Shown here one piece after another: positions 26,561 through 34,563 of a stretch of 60,422 nt of DNA. Under the pieces are notes generated by a model, which had not been told where the DNA came from, did not search any database, and saw only the letters and a program-made list of their open reading frames with translations. The stretch is taken from assembly GCA_030604405.1 (NCBI GenBank), contig JAUVVY010000026.1:1-60422 (forward strand), read 5' to 3'. The translations under genes and the position numbers were made by a program. The DNA is from a bacterium (GTDB lineage Bacteria > Armatimonadota > Zipacnadia > Zipacnadales > UBA11051). Position 1 is the first letter of the stretch. Each line of letters begins with the position of its first letter.

Positions 26561-27835
26561 ATGTCCGAGAAGCTAGCTATTGAGGGCGGCGAGAAAATCA
26601 GAGAAGAGCCATTTCCGCCGTGGCCTTACTTCGACGCGGAGACGATCGAGGCGGCTATGGAGCCGCTGCGCACCGGCCAGGTCAACTACTGGACCGGCTC
26701 GGTCGGGATGGAGTTTGAACAGAAATATGCCGAGTGGTGCGGCTGTAAGTACGGCATGTCCACCAACAGCGGGACCAGCGCCCTGCATGTGGCGATGGCC
26801 GGCGCGCTCAACATCGGCCCCGGCGATGAGGTGATCGTGCCCAGCTACACTTTCATCGCTTCATCAATGTCCATCGCCCAGGCGGGCGCAGTGCCCGTAT
26901 TCGCCGATGTCGAGAAGCTCACCCACACCATTGATCCGGCATCTATCGAGGAGAATATCTCTGATAACACCAAGGCGATCATCCCCGTGCATCTGTACGG
27001 TTGCATGTGCGACATGGACCCGATCATGGAGCTCGCCGACAAGCACGGGCTGTATGTTATTGAGGACTTCGCGCAGGCTCACGGCGGCGAATACAATGGC
27101 AAGAAGGCCGGCAGCATCGGGCACGTCAACGCCACTTCGTTCTGCCAGAGCAAGCACTTTTCCACCGGCGGCGAGGGCGGCTGCGTGGTCACAGACAACG
27201 AGGACTGGGCCTGGAACGCCAGGGCTTTCCGCGACCACGGCTATGATGTATCCGAGCGGATGCGGCTGCTCGAGCTGGAGGAGAAGCTACCGTACATCCA
27301 TAACCGCATCGGCTTCAACTTCCGCATGACGGAAATGCAGTCGGCGATCGGCCTGCGGCAGCTCGAACTGATGGACACCTGGCATCTGCCTACTCGCCGT
27401 CGCAACGCCAAGATCCTCGATGAAGCGCTCAGGGACGAGCCCTACATCCTGGCGCTGCCGATTGATACCGAGGGGCGCAAGAACGCTTACTGGATGTATC
27501 CGATCATCCTGGATACGGACAATATTACGGTTGATGCCAGACACTTCTTCCAGGCAGTGGGTGCCGAGGGCGCGCCTGCAGGGCCTGTGATGTGGCCTGA
27601 AGGCTACAAGGAAAAGTGCTATGCCGAGCACGTCGGCTTCGGGGAACTGTCCTACCCGTTCGAGGATCCGGCTACCAGGCCCGAGGCTGTGGACTACGCC
27701 AATATACACATGGAAAACGCCATCTGGGCCGAGAGGCGCACCTTCTTCGTCCCCACGCACCCGACCTATGAAGAGCAAGACATGCGTGACATCGCGCAGG
27801 CAATCAAGAAGGTAGGCGCAGCGTACGCGAAGTAA
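26561..27835 (+). CDS. DegT/DnrJ/EryC1-family PLP aminotransferase
   Basis: About 424 residues. The internal aldimine lysine is near residue 198 in SFCQSKHFSTGGEGG, with EDFAQAHGGEYNGKKAGSIG before it. The family transaminates keto-sugars or acts as 3-amino-5-hydroxybenzoate synthase or dehydratase; this one ends with a histidine- and tryptophan-rich segment and belongs to the sugar-aminotransferase branch. ATG 26561 is 9 bases after AGGAGG (26546-26551), better placed than ATG 26555. It stands alone between a repeat block and a hairpin, so no pathway can be assigned. Confidence 0.92.
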   Translation: MSEKLAIEGGEKIREEPFPPWPYFDAETIEAAMEPLRTGQVNYWTGSVGMEFEQKYAEWCGCKYGMSTNSGTSALHVAMAGALNIGPGDEVIVPSYTFIASSMSIAQAGAVPVFADVEKLTHTIDPASIEENISDNTKAIIPVHLYGCMCDMDPIMELADKHGLYVIEDFAQAHGGEYNGKKAGSIGHVNATSFCQSKHFSTGGEGGCVVTDNEDWAWNARAFRDHGYDVSERMRLLELEEKLPYIHNRIGFNFRMTEMQSAIGLRQLELMDTWHLPTRRRNAKILDEALRDEPYILALPIDTEGRKNAYWMYPIILDTDNITVDARHFFQAVGAEGAPAGPVMWPEGYKEKCYAEHVGFGELSYPFEDPATRPEAVDYANIHMENAIWAERRTFFVPTHPTYEEQDMRDIAQAIKKVGAAYAK

Positions 27836-27874
27836 GAAAGCGGCATCGGTCGGATCGCCTGAGACCAGTCATGA

Positions 27875-27903
27875 AGCGTCGGGCCGCGTGCCCGGCGCTT
27901 TGG
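27875..27903 (+). terminator. Possible terminator hairpin after DegT gene
   Basis: AGCGTCGGGC (27875-27884) pairs with GCCCGGCGCT (27890-27899) through one G-U pair, followed by only a short TTTGG. The stem is strong but the U run weak. Confidence 0.45.
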
Positions 27904-27945
27904 CGTGTGTGGCCGCCGATATTTCTATTACGCAAACAGCCGTTG

Positions 27946-27954
27946 TGCTATAAT
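27946..27954 (+). promoter_or_regulatory. Extended -10 promoter for CBS-permease operon
   Basis: TGCTATAAT (27946-27954) is a full extended -10 element; no good -35 is visible 17 bases upstream. It lies 114 bases before the CBS-domain gene. Confidence 0.5.
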
Positions 27955-28067
27955 GCCATCGGGTAATGAGAATAGAGATGCCCGGGCCGCCTGCGGTGGT
28001 GCCGGGGTTGATGCAATCGTCAAACGGCCAACAGCCACGGAGCTTCTGACTAAAAGGAGCCGCTGCT

Positions 28068-28526
28068 ATGACCGCCAAAGATATCATGGAAGCCGACTTC
28101 ACCTGCGTACAGCCGGATATGCCTCTGAGGAAGGCGGCAGAGCTGATGACGGAGCGCCGCAAGCTACTGCTGCCGGTTATTGACGAGGAAGGCTGCGGAT
28201 ACGGTGTTCTGATGGAGGTTGACCTGTTGCGGGTGGTGCTGCCCAAATACCTGGACAACCTCGCGAGTCTCAACTTCCTGCCCGAATCCTGCGATCTGTT
28301 TGACCTGGATGTGAAGATAGCCAGCCTTAAGGTCGAAGATGTCATCGGGGACCGGGAGCTGTACACCGTCAGCGAGGACACCAAGGCGATGGAGATCGCC
28401 CACATCATGCTGACAGAACAGATATCGTCAGTAGGTGTGGAAAAGGACGGCAAGATCATCGGACTTGTGACCCGAGGCAACCTGGTGCGTCATATCTTCG
28501 AGCAGACACTGTCGGCGGAAGAGTAA
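28068..28526 (+). CDS. Two-CBS-domain protein
   Basis: 152 residues. Two CBS motifs are visible: AKDIMEADFTCVQPDMPLRKAAELM at the start and KVEDVIGDRELYTVSEDTKAMEIAHIM from about residue 85, ending GKIIGLVTRGNLVRHI. CBS pairs bind adenosyl nucleotides and act as energy sensors. It is 8 bases before the permease gene and may regulate that transporter, much as the fused CBS pair does in the ClC at 23307. AAAAGGAG lies before ATG 28068. Confidence 0.9.
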   Translation: MTAKDIMEADFTCVQPDMPLRKAAELMTERRKLLLPVIDEEGCGYGVLMEVDLLRVVLPKYLDNLASLNFLPESCDLFDLDVKIASLKVEDVIGDRELYTVSEDTKAMEIAHIMLTEQISSVGVEKDGKIIGLVTRGNLVRHIFEQTLSAEE

Positions 28527-28534
28527 CAGTAGCA

Positions 28535-29875
28535 ATGAATTATCCTGCCATAGCTGCGGTGGCGATATTCCTCGTCGCCTACATACTTCTGGCCACGGAG
28601 AAGGCCCACAAGACCAAGGCGGTGCTGGCGGGCGCGGTGCTGATGATACTCGTCGGCATCGTCAGCCAGCGCACGGCATTTCATGGCGATGAAGCCAGAC
28701 ACATCGAGGGTGTTGACTGGAATACCATCATGCTGCTCATCGGCATGATGATAATCGTCAACATCACCCGCACGACCGGAGCCGTCGAGTACCTGGCGAT
28801 CAAGTCGGCCAAGGCCGTACACGGCCGTCCTACTCCGATCATTGTCCTGTTTTGTGTCATCACAGCCGCATTGTCGGCGTTCCTGGACAACGTGACCACG
28901 GTAATCATCATAGCGCCGGTGGTAATTTTGATCTTTGAACGCCTGGAAAGCGATCCCGTTCCTGGATTGATATCCATCATCTGTGCCTCCAACATCGGCG
29001 GCACAGCGACGCTAATCGGAGACCCGCCAAATATCATCATCGGCTCGGCCGCGCGTCTGAGCTTCCTGGACTTTCTGTCGGTGGATGCGTTGCCGGCCAT
29101 CGCCTCGATGGTGGCTATGCTGGTGGCGATCGCTCTATTCTTGCGTCCCAGACTCTCAGTAAGCCCGGAGGTCAGGGAGCGCATTATGGAATTTGACGAG
29201 AGCGCCGCGATTACGGACTGGCAACTGCTGCGCCGCTGTCTGGTAGTGCTGGGCATTACGCTGGTGGGCTATGTCGTGCATGGCTGGCTCGGTCTAGAGC
29301 CGGCGACGATAGCTCTGACCGGCGCGGCGCTAATCATGCTGCTGCACACTGAAGGGCCTGATGAGGCGCTCAAGAGCGTCGAGTGGTCCACGATATTCTT
29401 CTTCATTGGCCTTTTCATAATGGTAGCCGGTCTGGTGGAAACCGGCGTATTGGGGATGCTGGGCGAGGGCTTCACCACCCTGACTGGCGGCAACACGGCC
29501 GCAATGACCATGGTGATGCTGTGGGCCTCGGGTATTCTCTGCGGAGTGGTTAACAATATCGCCTACACGACCATGATGACGCCTCTGATCAAATCAATAG
29601 CGTTTTCTGCACACCCCGCAGCGGCCACCGCGTCGTGGGCTCAGATATATCACGCGCCCAACATCCTGCCGCTTTGGTGGGCACTATCGCTGGGCGCGTG
29701 TCTGGGTGGGAACATGACGTATGTGGGCTCGGCGGCCAATGTCCTGGTCGTCGGCATCGCCGAGAGCAGCGGCCATCCGATTACCTTCGTCCGCTACCTG
29801 AAGTACGGCATACCCGTTGCCCTCGTATCGCTGCTGATAGCCACAGTGTGGTTGTGGCTGCTGTTTTTGCGCTAG
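28535..29875 (+). CDS. ArsB/NhaD-superfamily ion permease (SLC13-like)
   Basis: 446 residues, about 11 to 12 membrane segments. Signature stretches are TTGAVEYLAI, SAFLDNVTTVIIIAPVVI, SNIGGTATLIGDPPNIIIG and NNIAYTTMMTPLI, which identify the ion transporter superfamily branch containing ArsB, NhaD and YbiR/P proteins. The GGTATLIGDPPN motif is conserved among them. Substrate (sodium/proton exchange, arsenite or an organic anion) is not fixed by sequence; no ars genes are nearby. Cotranscription with the CBS protein is likely. Confidence 0.88.
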   Translation: MNYPAIAAVAIFLVAYILLATEKAHKTKAVLAGAVLMILVGIVSQRTAFHGDEARHIEGVDWNTIMLLIGMMIIVNITRTTGAVEYLAIKSAKAVHGRPTPIIVLFCVITAALSAFLDNVTTVIIIAPVVILIFERLESDPVPGLISIICASNIGGTATLIGDPPNIIIGSAARLSFLDFLSVDALPAIASMVAMLVAIALFLRPRLSVSPEVRERIMEFDESAAITDWQLLRRCLVVLGITLVGYVVHGWLGLEPATIALTGAALIMLLHTEGPDEALKSVEWSTIFFFIGLFIMVAGLVETGVLGMLGEGFTTLTGGNTAAMTMVMLWASGILCGVVNNIAYTTMMTPLIKSIAFSAHPAAATASWAQIYHAPNILPLWWALSLGACLGGNMTYVGSAANVLVVGIAESSGHPITFVRYLKYGIPVALVSLLIATVWLWLLFLR

Positions 29876-29879
29876 ACTT

Positions 29880-29945
29880 GGGTGTCGGGCTGCCCTTCGA
29901 CGTTGCTCAGGGCCGTGAGCTTGTCGAAGGGGAAGCCCGATCTAC
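29880..29945. repeat. TTCGAC/GTCGAAGGG inverted repeat
   Basis: CCCTTCGACGTTGCTCAGGGC faces GTGAGCTTGTCGAAGGG with partial self-complementarity (CCCTTCGAC at about 29892 with GTCGAAGGG at about 29923). It is another member of the TTCGACAAGCTCAGG repeat family. Confidence 0.6.
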
Positions 29946-30004
29946 GCGAAGGATAAGGAATTCCGGTGCGACGGCTGCCCACAAGGCGGCGAGGAGATGA
30001 GGCA

Positions 30005-30448
30005 ATGAGCAAAACACAGCGCTTCGGTATCTCCATGCCCAGCGATCTACTGGAAGCCTTCGATGAACTCATCGCCGAGCAGGGCTATCCCAACCGCTCC
30101 GAAGCCATCCGTGACATCGTCCGCAATTATCTGATCGAGCGTGAGTGGGAGGCGCCGGAGGGCGAAGTCGTCGGCACCATTACCATCGTCTATGACCATC
30201 ACACTCGCGGCCTCGAATCAAGGCTAATTCAGTTTCAACACGACCATGAACACATCGGGCACATCTGCTGCACAACGCACGTACACCTGGATCACGACAA
30301 CTGTGTCGAGGTCATGGTGGTTCAGGGCAAGGCGGAGGACGTTCGCCGCCTCGCCGACAGCATCATCAGCACCCGCGGTGTCAAACACGGGCAACTCGCA
30401 TGCACCGGCGTGATGCCGCTCAAGCGCCAGCATCATCACGATCGCTGA
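30005..30448 (+). CDS. nikR: Nickel-responsive regulator NikR
   Basis: 147 residues. Residues 5-45 are a ribbon-helix-helix DNA-binding domain (QRFGISMPSDLLEAFDELI), and the C-terminal ACT-like domain carries the square-planar nickel ligands: H92 and H94 in THVHLDHDNC, C100, and H81 in the HDHEH cluster supplying the partner ligand. It is a nickel-activated repressor of uptake genes. No nik transporter, hydrogenase or urease is in the window, so it is an orphan here and may control genes elsewhere or the promoter at 30487. ATG 30005 follows GAGGAGATGA. Confidence 0.94.
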   Translation: MSKTQRFGISMPSDLLEAFDELIAEQGYPNRSEAIRDIVRNYLIEREWEAPEGEVVGTITIVYDHHTRGLESRLIQFQHDHEHIGHICCTTHVHLDHDNCVEVMVVQGKAEDVRRLADSIISTRGVKHGQLACTGVMPLKRQHHHDR

Positions 30449-30486
30449 CGCCTGCCGAAAGGTTGTTACGCCCGCGCCGATTTTGG

Positions 30487-30516
30487 TTTACAGAATCTGC
30501 CAGGCGGGAATATTTA
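30487..30516 (+). promoter_or_regulatory. Probable promoter of nfeD-stomatin
   Basis: TTTACA (30487-30492) and TATTTA (30511-30516) are 18 bases apart, in an AT-rich stretch after nikR and 55 bases before the nfeD start. Confidence 0.45.
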
Positions 30517-30570
30517 TATTTGGGAATTGTTACAGCAGCACGTGACTGTATTCTAAGGAGGAGAGCCGTT

Positions 30571-31020
30571 ATGTCACCCGCGCTGATCTGGTTGATTGTG
30601 GGTCTTGGCCTGCTCATCATCGAGCTTTTCACCATGACTTTCTTCTTGATGTGGATCGCATGTGGCGCGCTGCTTGCGGCCATCGCAGCCTTCTTCCCCA
30701 CCGCCGCCTGGGTGCCGTGGATGGTGTTTTCGGTCGCCACTGTTGCGCTGCTGATCGCCACGCGGCGCCTGGCCCGCAGCATGCACGGCGGCGTGACCGT
30801 GCCCTCCAACGTGGACCGTCTCGTCGGCCAGACGGCGGTCGTGCTTGAGACCATAGACAGTGCTCGCGATACCGGCCGCGTCCGCGTTGAGTCTGATGAG
30901 TGGCGCGCCCGTGGTTACGAGAAGATCCCGGAGGGCCACCATGTGACCGTGATGGAAGTCGAGGGCGCCACCCTGATTGTGGGCGATGCTATCGCCCCGG
31001 AGTGTGCGGGGGAAGAGTAG
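30571..31020 (+). CDS. NfeD-family membrane protein
   Basis: 149 residues: two to three membrane segments in the first 75 residues, then an OB-fold (VPSNVDRLVGQTAVVLETIDSARDTGRVRVESDEWRAR) typical of the short NfeD1b type without the ClpP-like protease. These proteins work with stomatins in membrane microdomains and quality control, and the stomatin gene follows 86 bases later. ATG 30571 has AAGGAGGAGA before it, so the longer frame from 30400 is not used. Confidence 0.93.
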   Translation: MSPALIWLIVGLGLLIIELFTMTFFLMWIACGALLAAIAAFFPTAAWVPWMVFSVATVALLIATRRLARSMHGGVTVPSNVDRLVGQTAVVLETIDSARDTGRVRVESDEWRARGYEKIPEGHHVTVMEVEGATLIVGDAIAPECAGEE

Positions 31021-31106
31021 GTGGCCCACCGCCGCCTGCGTTCGGCCTCGTCAGTATGTTCGTTAGTGCGGTAAGAATGCAGTTGAAGCCAAGGAGCTGA
31101 CAGCAA

Positions 31107-32042
31107 ATGGATACGGTAGCTTGGATAGTATTTGGGATACTGGCACTTGTGGTGGTTGGCAAGGCGGTACATATAGTCCGCCAGCACCAACGCGGTGTGA
31201 TCGTGACCTTCGGCAAGTACTCGAAAACGATGCAACCAGGGCTGGTGTTCATCTTCCCATTCGTCCAGGGCATCATGCTGCTGGACATGCGGGAGACGGT
31301 GCTTGACGTGATGCCGCAGGAGGTGATCACGAAGGACAACGCGCTGGTGACCGTGGACGCTATCGTGTACTACGAGATCACCGACCCCTTCCGCAACCTA
31401 TTCAACGTCGTTGACTTTCGCATGGCGGCGATAAAGCTGGCGCAGACCAACCTGCGTAACCTCATCGGCGACATGGAGCTTGACGAGTTGCTTATCTCCC
31501 GCGAGACAGTCAATGCTCGGTTGTGCCAGATACTCGACGACGCCACGGATAAGTGGGGCGTACGCGTCACGCGGGTAGAGCTGCAGACCGTGGAGCCACC
31601 CGCCGACATCATCGCGGCAATGAGTCAGCAGATGAAGGCCGAGCGCCTCAAGCGTGCCGCGATCCTCGAAGCCGAGGGCCTGAGGCAGTCCGAGATTCTC
31701 AAAGCCGAGGGTGAGCGCCAGGCCCGTATCAACATCGCCGAGGGCGAAGCCGAAGCGATTAAGAAGGTGGCCGAGGCCGAGAGATATCGTGAGCTTACAA
31801 TCGCCGAGGGTGAGGCGCAGGCCATCACCACCGTCTTCGCCGCGATCCACGCAGGCGACCCGACACCAGACGTGCTGGCGATCAAATACCTCGAAGCCTT
31901 GGCCCACATTGCCGACGGCGAAGCGACTAAGATATTCCTGCCGCTGGAAGCGATGGGCGTGCTGGGAAGCATGGCCGCCATCGGCGAGGCGTTCAGAGAT
32001 AGCCAGCAGACCCCGACCAGCCAGGGCCGAGAGAGACCCTGA
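31107..32042 (+). CDS. SPFH/band-7 stomatin-like protein
   Basis: 311 residues. An N-terminal membrane segment (VAWIVFGILALVVVG) leads into the band-7 domain: VRQHQRGVIVTFGKYSKTMQPGLVFIFPF, then TVDAIVYYEITDP and NLRNLIGDMELDELL. A charged coiled coil at about residues 185-245 (LKAEGERQARINIAEGEAEAIKK) is the usual oligomerisation part. It is the standard partner of NfeD in bacteria, organising lipid domains and regulating membrane proteases. Confidence 0.95.
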   Translation: MDTVAWIVFGILALVVVGKAVHIVRQHQRGVIVTFGKYSKTMQPGLVFIFPFVQGIMLLDMRETVLDVMPQEVITKDNALVTVDAIVYYEITDPFRNLFNVVDFRMAAIKLAQTNLRNLIGDMELDELLISRETVNARLCQILDDATDKWGVRVTRVELQTVEPPADIIAAMSQQMKAERLKRAAILEAEGLRQSEILKAEGERQARINIAEGEAEAIKKVAEAERYRELTIAEGEAQAITTVFAAIHAGDPTPDVLAIKYLEALAHIADGEATKIFLPLEAMGVLGSMAAIGEAFRDSQQTPTSQGRERP

Positions 32043-32081
32043 ATGGGCAGTAGGCAGCGCCAGGTGGGAGCCGACAACTGA

Positions 32082-33026
32082 ATGAAGCGGATCGTCAGCG
32101 TCAGCCTGGGGTCGAAAACCAGAGACAAGAGCGCCACTGTTGAGATACTCGGGCAGCAGTTCCGCCTGGAGCGCACCGGTACCGATGGCGACATGGCGGC
32201 CGCCCAGCGGATGATCTCCGAGCTCGACGGCGAGGTTGATGCCATCGGGCTCGGCGGGATAGACCTGTACCTGGTCTGCGGCGAGCGGCGCTGGACCATC
32301 CGCGATGCCGTGAAGCTCGCCCGCGCCGCCAAGACCACTCCGGTGGTGGACGGCAGTGGCCTCAAGGATACTCTCGAACGCCGCGCAATTGAGATGCTAC
32401 ACCAAGAGGGGCTCCTGGCTACCGGCGAGGGCCCCGGGGCCACCAAGGTCCTCATCGTTTCAGCGATGGACCGCTTCGGGATGGCGGAAAGCTTCGCCCA
32501 ACTCGGGTACGACTGCCGCTTCGGGGACCTCATTTTCGCCCTGGGTCTGCCGATCGCCCTGGCCTCGCTGAGGTGGATCAAGCTCGCGGCTATAACGCTC
32601 CTGCCCATTCTCACGCGGCTACCCTTCACCGTCCTCTACCCCACCGGCAAGAAGCAGGAGAAGCAGATCGGCAGGGCGCTGAAGTACTTTGGGTGGGCCG
32701 ACATCATCGCGGGCGATTTCCACTACATCAGGCGCAACTTGCCCGCTGAGGGCGACCTGTTGCAGGGCAAGACCGTCATCACCAACACCACCACCGAGGC
32801 GGATATGGAGTTGCTGCGTGGGCTGGGCCTGCACCGGCTCATCACGACAACGTCGCGCCTGGAGGGCCGCTCGTTCGGCACCAACATGATGGAGGCGGCG
32901 CTGGTGGCCTTGTCCGACAAGCCGCTTTCCGAGATCGGCCGCGAGGATTATCTGGAGATGCTCGACAAGCTGGAATACAGACCCTCGGTGGATGAACTAA
33001 ATTGGGGACAGTCACCTATTTGCTAG
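32082..33026 (+). CDS. Conserved protein usually annotated quinate/shikimate dehydrogenase-like
   Basis: 314 residues. Diagnostic stretches are MKRIVSVSLGSKTRD, ERTGTDGDM, DAIGLGGIDLYL, PVVDGSGLKDTLER, DRFGMAESF, IAGDFHYIRR and FGTNMMEAALVAL. I recognise it as a conserved family commonly labelled quinate 5-dehydrogenase, but I see no clear Rossmann dinucleotide motif (VLIVSAMDRFGMAE is the closest), so the name is unsafe. Its last eight or so residues (NWGQSPIC) are encoded by the left arm of the palindromic repeat at 32998, so the original C-terminus has been changed by insertion of the element. Confidence 0.8.
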   Translation: MKRIVSVSLGSKTRDKSATVEILGQQFRLERTGTDGDMAAAQRMISELDGEVDAIGLGGIDLYLVCGERRWTIRDAVKLARAAKTTPVVDGSGLKDTLERRAIEMLHQEGLLATGEGPGATKVLIVSAMDRFGMAESFAQLGYDCRFGDLIFALGLPIALASLRWIKLAAITLLPILTRLPFTVLYPTGKKQEKQIGRALKYFGWADIIAGDFHYIRRNLPAEGDLLQGKTVITNTTTEADMELLRGLGLHRLITTTSRLEGRSFGTNMMEAALVALSDKPLSEIGREDYLEMLDKLEYRPSVDELNWGQSPIC

Positions 33027-33082
33027 ATGCTCCCGCGCACTACAGTGCTAGTTGCACGAAATAGGTGAGTGTCCCCAATTTA
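32998..33082. repeat. GGGGACAG palindromic element (REPIN-like) 2
   Basis: 24-base arms at 32998-33021 and 33059-33082 are inverted repeats with one mismatch (AGTC against ACTC), built on AATTGGGGACAGTCACCTA. The 37-base spacer has a small GCACT/AGTGC hairpin. It sits between two convergent genes and supplies the end of one and the stop of the other. Confidence 0.85.
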
Positions 33083-34516
33083 GAGTTGCCGGCGGTGGCG
33101 CAGGTACTTCTCCTCCATTCCCAGCTCTTCCAGCATCCTGACGCAATCAGCGTGAAGCTCACTGGCGATTTGCGGATGGTCGGCGATGACGTTGTTCTGC
33201 TGGCTGGGATCGTCGTGCAGGTTATACAGCTCCGGCGGCGGGATTCTATCCCCGACTACCACGGCTTCGCGGCTTTCATCATCCACGATGTTGGTGACGT
33301 GCGATACCGGCGGGGCGTCGGGGCTGCCAAAATGCACCAGGCACCAGTCGCCCTTCGTCACCGTCACCGGCCGGCCTCCATTGGGATCATGTGCCAGCGA
33401 GGCAGTCGTGATAGCAAAATCCCTGTTGCTTTCGCGCTCGCCATTGATTATCGGCAGCAGACTGGCCCCGTGCATGGTGCCCGGGTCGGATGCGCCGGTG
33501 AATTCCAGAATCGTCGGCATCAGGTCAGGCGGCTGGGCGTAGGCTGAGATGCGCTTGCTGTCGGTCTGACCGGGCATGCGGATCAGCAGTGGGATGTGTG
33601 CAACCTCCTCGTAAAGCTGGACGATGGCGTGGCCATGTTCCTGGATCAGGCTCTTGCCGGTCAGACCGTGCTCGCCCAGGTAGAAGCCGTGATCCGTGGT
33701 GAAGACAATCATGGTCTCGTCCAGGACGCCGAGGTCTTCCATGCGCTGCAGCAGGTGCCCCACCCAGGTATCCACCAGGGTGACCTCGCCCGCGTACAAG
33801 GCCCGCATGTGTTGTAACTCGGCGTCGGTGTAAACGTCCGCCGGGCCGTAGTGCGGGTAGTAGCAGATTTGGCCGCGATAGTCGGGGTCGGCATAGAGGT
33901 CGGCGTACCACTTTGGCGGGTCGAACGGCTCATGCGGATCGAAGGTGTCAACGTACATGAAGAAGGCCTGCTCGTAGTTGTCTTCCAGCCAGCGGGCCGC
34001 TGTCATCATAGTGCGGGCGGGAAAGTAGTCCTGCTCGTGACGCCACCAGGACGTATTGCGGATATACTGCCTGACGCTGTTGACTCCCCCGTAGCGGATC
34101 TTGGCCTCGGAACTTGGCAACGGCGGGTCGGCCGGGGCTGATTTCCAATTGTCGTTCTCCTGCCCCCGTATCCAGTCATAGCCGGAGAATCCGCGGAAGA
34201 AATTCTGCTGCCCCCTGGCGATGTGCGGGGTGTCCACGCAGAAGTAGGTGGTGTATCCGGCCTTGCCCAGCGCCTCGGCAACGACTGGCTTATCGGCAGG
34301 CAAGGGCGACCATTCAAAATCAATGAAAGTGAACTGGCCGGTCATCACATCACAGCGGTTGGGCACCGTCGGAAAGGACGCCGCGTAGGCGTTGTCGAAC
34401 ACGAACGATTCGGCGGCCAGGCGGTCGAGGTTGGGCGTTCGTATCCAGTCATTGCCATAGCAGCCGAGGTGGTCGCGGCGCATCGTGTCAGAGATGACGA
34501 TTACCACGTTTTTCAT
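33080..34516 (-). CDS. Sulfatase-fold hydrolase with Thr at the formylglycine position
   Basis: 478 residues of the alkaline phosphatase/sulfatase superfamily. Metal-binding residues lie in VISDTMRRDHLGCYG (D10) and TTDHGFYLGEHG. True sulfatases have C-x-P-S-R or S-x-P-S-R, with the Cys or Ser turned into formylglycine; here the segment reads PTVPNRCDVMTG, so T50 takes that place, and the following Ser is Asn. A threonine nucleophile is used by phosphodiesterases (NPP), phosphonate monoester hydrolase relatives and phosphomutases, so a phosphate or phosphonate ester is a likely substrate, not a sulfate ester. No signal peptide, so probably cytoplasmic. It is the last gene of the operon running 39115 to 33080. 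Confidence 0.87.
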   Translation of the reverse strand: MKNVVIVISDTMRRDHLGCYGNDWIRTPNLDRLAAESFVFDNAYAASFPTVPNRCDVMTGQFTFIDFEWSPLPADKPVVAEALGKAGYTTYFCVDTPHIARGQQNFFRGFSGYDWIRGQENDNWKSAPADPPLPSSEAKIRYGGVNSVRQYIRNTSWWRHEQDYFPARTMMTAARWLEDNYEQAFFMYVDTFDPHEPFDPPKWYADLYADPDYRGQICYYPHYGPADVYTDAELQHMRALYAGEVTLVDTWVGHLLQRMEDLGVLDETMIVFTTDHGFYLGEHGLTGKSLIQEHGHAIVQLYEEVAHIPLLIRMPGQTDSKRISAYAQPPDLMPTILEFTGASDPGTMHGASLLPIINGERESNRDFAITTASLAHDPNGGRPVTVTKGDWCLVHFGSPDAPPVSHVTNIVDDESREAVVVGDRIPPPELYNLHDDPSQQNNVIADHPQIASELHADCVRMLEELGMEEKYLRHRRQL

Positions 34517-34563
34517 AATTGCAGCTCCTCTTCAAGATGCCCGGTCCGCTGCCACATCCTATC

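Noticed and set aside
33080-34516. Calling the sulfatase-fold gene a true sulfatase
   Set aside because: The formylglycine precursor position is Thr (PTVPNR), so formylglycine cannot form.
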